A stretch of DNA of 64,000 bases from Ulva prolifera (Eukaryota > Chlorophyta > Ulvophyceae > Ulvales > Ulvaceae), in NCBI GenBank assembly GCA_023078555.1, contig CM041200.1:3775921-3839920 (forward strand), written 5' to 3'. Below the pieces are notes generated by a model that was not told the DNA's origin, did no database searches, and saw only the letters and a list, made by a program, of their open reading frames with translations. Positions 1 to 11,163 of this stretch are shown here, piece after piece (position 1 is the stretch's first letter; each line of letters starts with the position of its first letter). A program made the position numbers and the translations under genes.

Positions 1-133
1 TTCGCCACTGTGTACCGCCGGCACACACTCACTGCTATGTACCTCACGCCCTGCAGCCATTTGCTACGACATGCACACATTGTCAACGACATGGTGTACA
101 CATGTGGCGATACTGCAGCCGCAAATCCCATCA

Positions 134-2098
134 TCACGCTACGTCCTCCTTTGACTCCGGCAACAGAAGGCTGGCGCCCACCCCAATACTGAGCGCTGAC
201 ACAACGACTGCCAGGCTGGCTTCAGTTGTCACATGGTAACCCCCAGGCACCTGGTCTAGGATCATCTTCCCCCCGATAAAACCCAGGACCACTGCCACCG
301 CCTTCTCAAGATACCTGCACACCCGTGGCACTGTGAGGGCAAAGCACCGACAAGCATCGGCATGCCCGTGGACACATGACCGGCGGTTTGAAACCAACGT
401 ATCAGTCATCTGCAAGCCATGCCGTCAAGCAGTGTGGACCAGGCAGAAGCTGGCGGCAAGGGGCTCGAGCAGGAATGTGAGCATATCTGCGCAGTTGATG
501 CGTTGGAGCTCTACCTCAACTCTGCTATCACTGAAGCCACAAATCCGTACAGAGCTCTGAGGGAAAATATCGCAGCCATGTTGGATGTGTACACGACCAC
601 AGGGTCCAGTGTGACTCCGAAGATTGCCGGAATCGAGTCAACAGCAAAGATCACATCGGAGAGCTCAATGACAGCCAAGACGCAGAACAGCGGTGTGGCC
701 TTCAAAATGCCATCTTCACGAACAAAAAACTTATCCCCTCGATAACCCGGAGTGACCGTGAAAACCTGCAGCACATGCAATGCCCATCAGCGCTGCAGTG
801 GCAGCCAAGCGGGCCAGCTCCTCGTGCAGATGCTTGCGGCCACTGTCCGTGCATGCAAATCCGCATGATGTGAGAGGCCGGTCTATGTTTGACTACCAGC
901 GGTTTGTCCGTTGTGCCGCTGACGTACAATTGTACGTTGCCCAGGGTGACACCAGTGTGGACCATAACGGAGCTGAGACCAGCAGAGTCGATTATCCCCT
1001 GATCTGCAGAAACAACTTCCGGCAACACACGGTCCTTCTCTCGTACACGGGGCGCTCCACACAGATGGAGATACAAGCCCCCGCAGGGGATCAGCGCATG
1101 ACAACCTTGCTAGGCCGCAGGTCGCAGGATGCATTTTCGTGGCACATCTACCAACAACAGTGAAGCGTTGTCATGAACATTAGGGGTGGCTGCCTTGACA
1201 GGACCAGACTTCACGACCTTACGTTCGTGGTCGTATGTGCAGTCATTGGCAGCAGCTGGGGGTCAAAGGGAACCAAGGCAAACATCTCACCTTGTTGATC
1301 CCCTTCACAAGCACATTGTTGCTCAGGTCTTCCTCACCCTCATCTTTCTTCTCAAATATGATGCGGAAGGCTGAATAGAAGAGGATGGCTGCAAACACAA
1401 GCAAGAGTGGCTTGAAGTTCTCGACAAGCTCCACCCCGGCGAGAATCATGACCAACCGCAGCACGGCAGCTGACCAGATGCCCCAGCCAAGGACGCGGTC
1501 CTGATACTCTATGGGAGTCTTGAAATAATTGAAGCATAGCAAAAATACAAACAAGTTGTCAACGGACAAGCTCTGCTCCAGCAGATACCCTGCAAAATAC
1601 TCCTCCGCTGCTGTGAAGCCTTTGAACCCCCAGATGGCTGCTCCAACGGCCAGCGCTCCACCAACATACAGAAATAATTGTTCTCCTTTGTCTTCCACGA
1701 GCTCTTCTTTCTGCATCGCAACATAAGTCCTTTGGGGAGGGTGACACTTTGCGAGTGCAACAAGCTTGATTACCTCGAAGCACTTAACAATTGCTCGATC
1801 TGGCTGGGCAAGACGGGCGCAAGCTCACCTCGATAGCGGCTAGTGCAGCAGCCTTCTCGCTTTCGGTTTGTGTACTATCAACCGTGGACGCCTTCTCTTT
1901 GCCAGCAGCACTTGCTGTCACTATACGCCCCACAACCTGCACAGGGAGCTCATTTCTAGCAGCCCAGGCTATTCCGCATGAGCATGTACGTCTCCTTGTG
2001 AGCGTCGCTCCAGAACGTACGTTGCTGCAAACGAGTGGCGTGCTGCCCTCGCACACTGCGGCCCGCCGGTGCCGCACACTCGGCAATTGTAGCCGCAT
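134..2098 (-). CDS. TERC: Chloroplast TerC-family integral thylakoid membrane protein
   Basis: Four exons on the minus strand join in phase: 2098-1829, 1710-1291, 765-515 and 314-134 (1122 nt, 373 residues). The ATG at 2098 opens a basic, Ser/Ala/Arg-rich leader of about 90 residues that looks like a chloroplast transit peptide. The mature part carries the TerC family hallmarks: the SVDNLFVFLL motif in exon 2, and ELSDVIFAVDSIPAIFGVT in exon 3 with the conserved acidic residues inside membrane helices. Several further hydrophobic helices follow, ending in GFIGGKMILD and a final helix. In plants TerC is known to help insert thylakoid membrane proteins and is needed for thylakoid formation; bacterial relatives are linked to metal-ion handling. 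The order and length match the plant-type protein. It is divergently arranged with the HPt gene. Exon boundaries follow GT-AG rules; the only soft point is the long intron 1290-766. Confidence 0.93.
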
Positions 2099-2942
2099 TT
2101 CAACCCCTGATTGCAGAATACAATGTGTATGTGTGGAAGAACGTGGTTTGATCAGTAAGTGAGCAGCACTTTGTTGTAGAACCCAACGCTCGCATGGACG
2201 TGCACCTTCAGCGCGCAGTAGTTCTGATAGGACATTATCACACAAAGCACTTCTGCAAAATTAATCAACAAAAACCTCACTTACACGGAGAATTATTCCT
2301 CAGCACATCTGCACACTTCACACCTTGCGACCTTCTGGTTGCGTTATGCATGGTGGTGCATGCATTGTTGCAAACAGGCGTCGTATCCGATTTCCCTGCG
2401 TTGGATTGCTCCTGGTGTCCTAAAACACTGGCTGCCTTATTGTGAGTTCCGTCAAAGATGTAATGCAACTACACATCTCCAAAGTGTACTCGCGAGATGT
2501 CCTGATCTGGTGATGCCATATGTTTCGAGTTGGCAACAACTGCTTCCGGACGTATTGATTAGCGACATCTGCTATCCTGCTGCCACAGACTCTCTGACGC
2601 CGCTTACTGTCATTCGCTGTTTTCTTGTCGCGTACCTGCTTCAGAGACGTCAAGTTCAGCTGCCCTGCCGTCCGCAGACATGTGCAATCCCACGATCTTC
2701 CCGATTTCCCTTGCGCTTCTGTTACACGGGGCATGACGACGGTTTCACACTCTCTTGCGCCGTCACCTTTCTTTGAACGTTGTCTATACTGACCATCAGG
2801 TGAGCTTGCTGAGCTCTGTGTCTGGGCTCAAGCCATTTCCGGATCCCGAAGCCATAGCGTGATGCTGTCGCGAACCAAAATCAATTGGCAGTGCAATCGT
2901 CTGCCTTACAGCACCAGGCCATCATGCATACAGGGTGATCTG
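2099..2942. promoter_or_regulatory. Shared intergenic region between divergent TerC and HPt genes
   Basis: The TerC start codon (2098, minus) and the favoured HPt start (2943, plus) face away from each other across about 840 bp, so both promoters and 5' leaders must lie here. An in-frame ATG at 2862 could extend HPt upstream by 27 residues. I see no recognised RNA gene or conserved ORF. Core promoter elements cannot be assigned by eye. Confidence 0.4.
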
Positions 2943-3619
2943 ATGTCGGAGATAGCGGAGATCGAATATGCTATGTCGCAGTTGCTGAGGGACTTGCAAA
3001 GCGAAGGACATATTGACAATCAGTTTCAGCAGCTCCTAATGCTACAAGACGAGTCCGAGCCAGACTTTGTAAGAAGCGTGATGGATCTCTTCTTCCAGGT
3101 ACATTCTTCGCTGTTCATGCTGACTGACATGCTGTATTCTACCGAGCCCAATGGGGAGATGCACGTTCGTTTCCATCCTAGCTTCAACACGGTAGTCCAG
3201 GCCGCTTGTTGATAATAATTCCTGTCGTATTCTGCGGATGTGGTAAAGGAGGTGCTCTGAGCGGCCCGTTCTGCTGATCATGCAACGTTCAAATGTTTAT
3301 CTTCTCATGGTTGCTCTTGTCTCTACAGGACTCTCAAAATACCCTCCAACGGATACATGACATGATAGTGGCGCCTCAAGCAGACTCTACACTGCTGGAT
3401 CAAGCAGTTCACGAGCTGAAAGGGTCTGCTGCAAGCTTTGGTGCACACAGGATTACAAACCTATGTATACAACTGCGACGAGCTGTGCAAGAGCGGCAAA
3501 TGGATCAGTCAGATATGCTTGTGAAGAGTATCGCAGACGCTCGCCACACGCTGAATGAGAAGCTTTCTTCATATATACAACTCGAGAACCGAAAGAAGCA
3601 GCTTTCAAAGGGGTTCTGA
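2943..3619 (+). CDS. Histidine-containing phosphotransfer (HPt) protein
   Basis: Two exons, 2943-3098 and 3329-3619, join in phase 0 across a 230-nt GT-AG intron to give 148 residues, the usual size of plant AHP proteins. The second exon carries the HPt signature HELKGSAASFGA, with His80 as the expected phospho-accepting residue. The first exon has the family's N-terminal helix, including a DESEPDF segment that resembles the conserved D-x-x-P-x-F-V stretch of plant HPt proteins. HPt proteins shuttle a phosphoryl group from hybrid histidine kinases to response regulators in multistep phosphorelays (cytokinin- or osmosensing-type in plants and algae). They are soluble and move between cytosol and nucleus. 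The start at 2943 aligns with plant homologues as I recall them; an upstream in-frame ATG at 2862 is an alternative. No kinase or response regulator lies nearby, so the partner is unknown. Confidence 0.9.
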
Positions 3620-6237
3620 TGTGGCTTTGCTTGCGATTGTCATCCTTTTTTGCGATGTAGTGACTTAACGCGGCGCAATTTCATGATATAGCTTCATCTA
3701 CACCCTGGGGATGTGGGCAATTTGGTCCTGAACTGTATCATCTACCGCAGTTGCATCGATAGTTCGTCTAGACATCAGAGGCCTTTGGCCTTGGGTGACC
3801 AGGGTCCGAGCTACTCTACCTACTCAGTGCATCGTGCCTGTGCTGTAAGATGTGCAACCAACCTCCTATTTACATGCTCCTGCTGATTCTAAAGCTAAAT
3901 TTATTTCAATGTAGCTAGTAGCTAACATACTGGTAATTGCTAAATCCAGGTACTCCACAAGTTCGATGTGGATGCGTGCCAATTAATTTATTGTCACTGT
4001 CACAAAACAAATTTCTGTTCCCACACTGCCTGATCATTTGAGGCTGTGGCTCATGGTGCTGCCATGGGACCTACTCACAAAACAGTGTGTCAGCCCTTTG
4101 ATCGCGACCAAGTAGAAGCACATGTGCGGCTCGATCTGACCTGGTCTTGAACAAGACTGCAATCTACCAGCTGGCAACTGCTGGTCTACGGTTGATGGCG
4201 CATATGTGTGTGAGACGGACACAGTTGCTACTGGTTGCCACTATGTGATAGTGATGGGCCACGTGGACGAGAACACACTGGTTGCAGAGACTGTCGTATG
4301 CGTTGTGATCCAGCCTAGCTGTGCTCCCCTGACAATCCCCCTACTATGCACAAGCTGCTATATTTCCGATACAGTGGACTGCAATGATGGTGTAGTGATG
4401 ATGGAATTCTGACTCTTGTTTTCATGGATTCTGTGTGAGCCTACATGTATGTGCGTTGGCTAAATTTCAAGTGATGTTGATGCAGTGACGCGAACACCCA
4501 GCCAAGAATGCAACCCTTCATCATTGCAATTCTGCGGCACTTGATGTGGGGCAATTGTGTTGATGGCATCGTTGTGTCGTTTCCTTCCACAACCAGTGTA
4601 TCGATTCTCGTCTCAAGAAGACGTAAAACCATTGCAACACAAAGCGCAAGCAAGCATGGTGACCAATGCTACCGCAGGCATTGAGCCGTAAGGCACACAT
4701 CGGCTATACAGCCACGGTAGTGGTGGTCCGTTCAGCTCGGCTACAACATGACACCACGTGTCCCTGATGCATGCCATGGCAACTTGCAGCTGCATCATCG
4801 GATACAGAGTGGTCGCAGCCTCGTTCGTGTCTGTCTTCAATGACGGGCTGCGATCTCATCACCCACATGATCTGTACAATTTGCATGCCCGAAATGCGCA
4901 GGCAACGCGACATTGACATGAGATCCGTGAGCGCTACTGTACGGCACCTGTTGAAAGCTATCATGTAGCCAGTATTGCGAAGGTACTGTCAATTGCGCTC
5001 TGAGGAAGCCCGTATCCGAAACAAGGACACGTATGCTGTGCGTCAAATACATACGGCACGTAGCTATAATACAATCCGTATGATACATACGCTGCAATCA
5101 ATTGACGTAAGGCAGCGCCAAGATTTGTGAGAAAAAGCTGGCACGGAAATCATGCCGAGATCACACAGAGGCGTTCGACGCGTACGAACCGATGCAGACA
5201 TGATGTGGAGGTATGCAATACCATTGGTTCAGTATCTAAGATAATCCTGCTCAGTTTGAGGCTGTGCGGTGCACCATGGTGCATGCGAGTTTCAAGCCCG
5301 AGTTCAGCCCCTGAGTTTTCACGGGCCTGGGAAACATAACTGGGAGCCTTGTGGTCTGGGTGCGGTAGGGAACTGATGGCCGGCTGCTGTGCCCCCCATG
5401 TCTCTGAAGGAGCCAAGAGCTTCAACGCGCTCTCACACCATGCAGCGAATGTCGCTCCCTCGATAACAGTCGGGTGCCACGACGGCTTCCCTCTGTCGGC
5501 TCTCACATGGAGGCCGCAACTGACACAGCAATTGTTGTTTCAGGGATCCATGGGCCGTGAGGCGACGGATGTGCGGGGCAGGCGTTGGTGAGAGTCCTGC
5601 TGCCCCCAGTTTGCCGGCCAGGCCTGCTAACTTCATACTGGAAATGTTAAGTCTCGAAAAGAGCTTCTCTGAATTACTTGGCTACAAGGGTGCATCCAGA
5701 AGGGTGCATCCAGAGCGGAGGGGGTCTCCTACATCAAACTTGTGCCAAGTTACTATACGGTATCCTTCAGATACCAACCCGACGGCCGTGTGGCCGCGAC
5801 GGCTTTCTGGTGGTAGCAGCTTTTGTTGTATGCAGTGTACAAATCTCAAATCGCTACAGCATTATTAACCCAGTGCAACGGCTCACAAGCCGAACAGGCA
5901 CCTTGACCCTGCGCAACAAAGATACCCCTCCCCTATCTACATGCTCACGCCGTACTAAGCCGAGACCTATGCACATGGCAAAGACATCACTCTCCAAATC
6001 TCACAAATGGCTCTCCAGGCCGCAGTGCAATGATGTACGCGACCTCACATCACATGGTGCTCTTTCTCTCTCTGTCTCAATCTCTCGTGCTCTCTCTCTC
6101 TTTCTATCTCTCTCATTGACGTGCCTTGCTGCGACGGGCTTGATCTCGCGTCGTGGAAGCATGTTAGCATTCCACAAGCAGCACAAGCAGCATCATTCCC
6201 TAACACACCAGTGCTCAACTGCAACCACTCGCTGCCC
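3620..6237. other. Intergenic stretch without a supportable gene
   Basis: No ORF here shows a recognisable family or a convincing splice-compatible exon chain. It contains short direct repeats, for example two copies of GGGTGCATCCAGA near 5688-5714, and a CT-rich microsatellite-like patch at about 6058-6118. A 118-codon minus ORF at 5150-5506 is open but has no recognised motif. Confidence 0.4.
6058..6118 (+). repeat. CT-rich low-complexity tract
   Basis: An imperfect run of TCTC units, broken by GT and AA dinucleotides, spans this stretch. It produces a spurious Ser/Leu-rich reading of the plus strand and an Arg/Glu-rich reading of the minus strand. Confidence 0.7.
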
Positions 6238-8555
6238 TCACAGGAACTCTGCAGCTTCATGCCGTGCATCTGTCACCACGATCTCAGTATGTGGTGTTAT
6301 GAAACCTGTCACAACCCAACTACACACCTGCAACCCATTCATGCGCACTGCCACGTTTTGGACGGCATCAACCACTCCCCTGTACACGGCCTGCCTGCAG
6401 CACACAGCCCTGATTGATTGCCAGAGTACACAGTCCACGAAGGATGGAAACTTTCAGAACGTCCATATGGAACACCAGGGGGATGTGCCAATCTTGCTGA
6501 CCACCCACGATCTGCGACTTGACTGTCACGTACAGGTGACGGGGACAATGGAAGCAGCACATGCTCGTCAACTCTGATATAAATCACGTCTCAATTGGTG
6601 CAAGCAGAGAGACAGCATCATGATCAGGTCAGGGCTGGGCGGGGTCAGAAAATATGTTGCACTTGGAACCCGTTTCTACGTGGCTGCTATGAGTGTTGCA
6701 TACCGATGCCTGGGTAGGATCAGCAGATTGTCACCCTCTAGTGTTAGCTTTGGTGGGGCCGGGCTGCCGCTGAAGGCCGTGTGCTGCATCTGGAGCGGTT
6801 GTTGTGGGTCGGAGCCATCCAGCACCACAGGTGACATGTCTCTGACGCAACCGATGTGCGGTTTTGGCTGCCCTGTGGTGCAGATGATATCACCTTCCAG
6901 CGCAAATCGCATGCCACGGTCATTTGAGTAAGGCAGCCTTATCTCCCCGCTCACTTCGCCTGGAACAGACTCTCTGTCAGTCCATGCTCATTGTCATGGC
7001 TGCACATGCTGAACATCAGCGTGATAAATGCAAGCAGTCATCTGGTCATTATCAGCTGGATGAGCCTCATCAGGGATATGCTGGCATCCTGTGTGCAGGG
7101 AGGTCTTCGGACTTATCGAGATGGACAATGCGAAAGGCCATTCATCAGCCATCCTTTCAGGAACTCGACAGCACAACACATGGACGCAGGGACGAAGAAG
7201 GCTGATGCGCACCAGACTCCGTGATCGTAGCCGTAAAATCATACTCCCTGGGCTCCTGGTCCTTGATGAGCAGGGCAACAAAAGTGTCAAATGGAGACTG
7301 GACGATTCCAGGAGTTTCCAATATAGATGGGGCGAAAGCAAGGGATATTGCCTGTGCAATGCTCTGCCTGAGACGCTCCCATCCAGAGAGGTCACAAGGG
7401 ACATGCATCTTTGAAGATACGCATGCATCCACAATTTCATCCAGCATGACAGATGGGATCTCGACTTCTCGCGCAGCTCGGCTGCATGTCAAGGATAAAT
7501 CACGATGGATTGCGTATTCAAGCATTGTGAGTGGCAGGCGAAGCATGGGCGCGTTCACATGGTCAAATGTTTAGATTTTGTGCGCAACATTGTATGGAAC
7601 CTGAATGGCAGTCAGCACCTGCACACTCGGAGAATATTCTTCTCTTGGTCGACAGTTGCTGTCCCTGATTGTCTTGCCTGAGAAATCTTATTTAGAGCCC
7701 GCTCAATGACGCCAAATTGCCGCCCATTTTCGTGGTGCGAGCCCATGATTTCTTTGATAGCACCAAAAGGCACCGCTATCGTGTTCTGCACTCTAACAGC
7801 ACCATCCAGTCGCTGCTGTAGAAACTTATTGCGCAGAGCCAACTTGCCAACATTCTTGACAGAGTAAGCGTCAGACTCGATGCAGTAGTTTCCAGACCTG
7901 CAAGGACACTTACCACTGAAACGGGGACCAGCCAGATCCGACGACATACGCAGAAAACAAGACACAAGCTCTGCTAGAAAATGCTGCATATACGACAGGG
8001 TCGAGAATACGTGCGCGATCATGAATGAAGGGGCCGTCGCGGAAGCGGTGCTGAGGTGCCAGGAGATGTCTCGTCACGATGGCGGGCTAATCGCGCATTC
8101 ACCGGAATTCTTTCTCGCAAAAGCAGCCCGAGGGCACCAACGATCGTGTCATATGTTGCTGGTGAAGACATGCTGCAGATGTGCAATCAGATGTGCGTTT
8201 GCCGGTTCGCGATGGTGAGAGCGGGCGACAGCTGTGTACATGCACAAGATGCTTGCTGCCTGCAATCAGCAGCAGATCATGTATTCATAACTTCAGCTCC
8301 TCACATCTGGGGCTGGCATGACTCTCGCGCATGTGAACAGAAGGATGCCGACAAATGCGCTACCCACGAAACTCTGCGAACCACTTTGTCGGGTCCGCCC
8401 CACAACTTGATGGACCACAATCTTCTCTTAGCGTTTAGCTGCCATCGGCCGTACCATTCGATCTTTTTTACGTGCTTGCTCGGTTTTTGGCTTCTCGGCG
8501 TGGCAGCTCCGCTGCTCAGAGGGGCGCGGGCAGGCCTGGAGATGGATGCGACCAT
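6238..8555 (-). CDS. Unrecognised multi-exon protein gene
   Basis: Several minus-strand open stretches read as plausible exons but match no family I know. One candidate 5' exon starts at ATG 8555 and is basic. A second candidate ATG is near 8170. A clear coding exon runs from about 8000 to 7684: it includes a CPCRSGNYC segment, then a helix-rich region, and ends at CAG followed by GCAAGA, a typical GC-type donor. The next exon begins after the TGCAG acceptor near 7497 and reads REVEIPSVMLDEIVD onward to about 7170. Further open stretches at 6954-6676 (hydrophilic, beta-rich looking) and 6571-6238 may complete the C-terminus, where a stop closes the frame at 6238. Exon joins beyond these are not proven. 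Function is not assigned. Confidence 0.4.
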
Positions 8556-9714
8556 GACTGACGGAGCAGATGACTTGCAAAGAGTGGGCAGCTAGATTGT
8601 CTGTTTTTGAAGTCTAAGCAAAACAGATTCAGCTGCGTTATAAAGTCCCGAACCCAGAATTTGTCGTTTCGTGTAGCACACAGGTCTGCCAGCAAATGCT
8701 TGTGTAGTGACTAGACTCTGCACAGCTACTAGAGCTCTGTCATACATGCTGCACGCTGTCCATCGCAAGGCTTGTCGGCATCTGGTACGCGTGCCGTGTA
8801 TGCAACATTCGATACGCAAATCGCAACCACACATCCATGCATGCCCATGTGTCACAGCGGGTCAGACTTATATCGATAGATCAGTGCTGCAATCTATCTA
8901 GGTGCCAGAAATGCTGAATAGATTTTATGCATCATGCAGAAAACTTCAATTTCATGCTTGAACGGGCGTACCGATACACTGCAGCTGAGACGCGCGCATC
9001 GGTAGACGTCGAAATGACGCGCTGGACCTGCGGCTCATGTCTCACGCGCGTCCATGCATGTCAAAGCATTGTGCAGCCATATGAGCAGTCTTCAACAAGC
9101 CCGGTGCCAGCGCGCTGTAGATGAATGCTGACGAACTGACACCAGCAAGTTCTGTGCTATGCTTATGGAGCGTTGACCGACGCGGCTGCTCCCGAGTCCT
9201 CGAGAACGGTGGGTGCGTTGTCCTCTGCCCATCGAACAGCGGGTTTGGACGGGTGCATGCATGGCAGCAGGACACGTGCCTCAGCTGAGCTCAGTTAGTA
9301 CACGTGCCTCGAACAAGATATACGAGTGCACGTGACGACGCATATGCTAAGGCCTAAATCCAGCTGAATTGCTGAACCATGTACATACACACCATCAGTC
9401 AGCCACATTAGCCTTGCGCAGTCACTTTCGAATCTCTTATACGTGTGAGGGCAGTGTTGATATGATTGCACAGCTGTATGTCACTTTGGGATTTCTGCAT
9501 TGGTACCTCCTGACCTGGGCCATTGAATTAGATGCACACCTTCACATTCAACCAGCCATGCAGTTACCTGTCTCTCAGAGATAGAGCACCCCCTAGAATC
9601 ATTGTGCACCTGCAGCTCTGGCATGCCCATTCACACTAACGCGCAGCCAGTGCACGCTTGTGTGCAAAGTTATGGACTGGATTGCTGTCAGCAGATCATG
9701 CCATTAGAGTTGTG
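8556..9714. other. Intergenic stretch, nothing recognised
   Basis: Only short overlapping ORFs in several frames are present. I see no family motif, RNA gene or long repeat. TGCATG-type palindromes are frequent, as elsewhere in the window. Confidence 0.4.
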
Positions 9715-10635
9715 TTATGTGTTGACCACCTCTTTTATGAGGGCCTGCACCTGCTTGCCGCCACGTCCGGCATCGCCATTGAGCTTGCGTTGTGTCACAA
9801 GGGCAAAGGCGACCGTTGACCCCCCACGCACAAATGTAAGCAATGACAAGCTCTTTCGCTGAGCACACGCCCTGCCAGTATGCTGACAAACAGCTCTCGC
9901 CGACACAGCAGCACCCGCCCTCGTCCGCTGCCACACGTACCCGTGCTGAACCTACACCCAAGGGCGGATCCATCCTCCCTGACCTTGAGGTACCCACACA
10001 CCCTCACCCCATGCCCATCCCAGCGCCGGCCGGGCACAGGTACACCAGCACGCAGGGCCCCAATCCCCATCACGCGCCCCATCCCCCCGCCTGTATTCGT
10101 ACCCGCCCGTACCCATCGCCCGTCCCTATCCTCATGTCAGCCAGCAAAGCCCAGGCGATCCGCAGATGGTCACCCCCACCCTGTGCTCCCATCGGCCGCC
10201 CGCCAGCCGAGCACATCATGCCAACAACACACACACCCACAAAACATAAACTGCCACAGGATGAGCAGCTTCCACTGGGCTCCGACAGGCCAGGGCAGAG
10301 GTAAAGGACGCCCGAGGACAGACGCGCTGGGCATCAACGGCGCCCACGCCAGGTGTCTGACGAGCGGCCGGCAAGAGGTGATCCCAGGAGAGCATGAGAA
10401 CTACCTTGCCGTGACGCGCCAGATTCGGGCCACCACTTTGGACTTGGCAAGCGGTCGCATGACAGATCGTTGTGAAGAGGTTGAGCATGTTGAATCCAAG
10501 GAACAGCCGCACGAGCTGCAGATGGCTGTTTTGTGTGTACAGGCGGTTGCTGGAATTACTTGAGCATCTGTGGTTGTGTGTAGTTCCAAGGAGTCTGCGT
10601 GCGGTGCAGATGTACTGTACTGGGCCACTCAGCAC
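9715..10635 (-). CDS. Possible terminal exons of an unresolved gene, interrupted by a repeat
   Basis: A minus-strand frame is open across roughly 10635-10216, and another exon-like stretch closes at 9715 with GRGGKQVQALIKEVVNT before the stop. Between them lies a C-rich (plus strand) tract, 9800-10250. It begins with TCACAAGGGCAAAGG at 9795, similar to the end of the introner-like repeat found at 25-31 kb, so the tract may be an intron built from that repeat. No family is recognised, and coding status of the pieces is weak. Confidence 0.2.
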
Positions 10636-11163
10636 TGTTCGGTTCCCTTTCCAGGGTCCAGTTGTGTCTGGGTGTGTCTTGGTTGACGTGACTGCCCCTC
10701 CTCATCCCCTCCCCCCCCGCCCCGGGTGCACAGGACAATGCCATTGTGGGCATTGCAAGATTCCGAATTGAGATTCCCCAGGGTGGTGGCATAGCTGAAG
10801 CGCCACCACAGCCACCTGCAGCTCTGACACATCTGCCGGCGGCGTAGGCTCAAGGATGACTTGAACCTGCTGTAGAGGCGACTGTGCCAGCCCTGCTTGG
10901 ACCTTATACCGGCCAGGCCCGGGGCGCCACTGAGCCTGGTGGCTGAAGGTAGCGTGGGCGCCAATGCCACCTGGTAGACACCGCCGCGAAGCTTGCGATT
11001 GCCAGTGGGGAGCGCCGACGATTGCTCTGCAATTTCTGGCGGCCCCTCCTGATCAAAACGGGCCAGTGTGTCGCAGTCGCTCTGACAGAAGGCGACATGC
11101 CGAGTCGTATATCCTGACAATGCCAAGCTATTGCCGCAATAGGGGACGCCTGGTATAATCCAC

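Noticed and set aside
5678-6577. 299-codon plus-strand ORF
   Set aside because: Low-complexity Ser/Leu runs from a CT repeat, many His/Cys/Thr, no motif; its 3' part overlaps better minus-strand frames of the 6.2-8.6 kb gene.
9843-10563. Overlapping 153- and 227-codon plus ORFs rich in Pro/His/Thr
   Set aside because: They lie in a C-rich tract; several frames are open at once and show no domain, as expected for biased composition.
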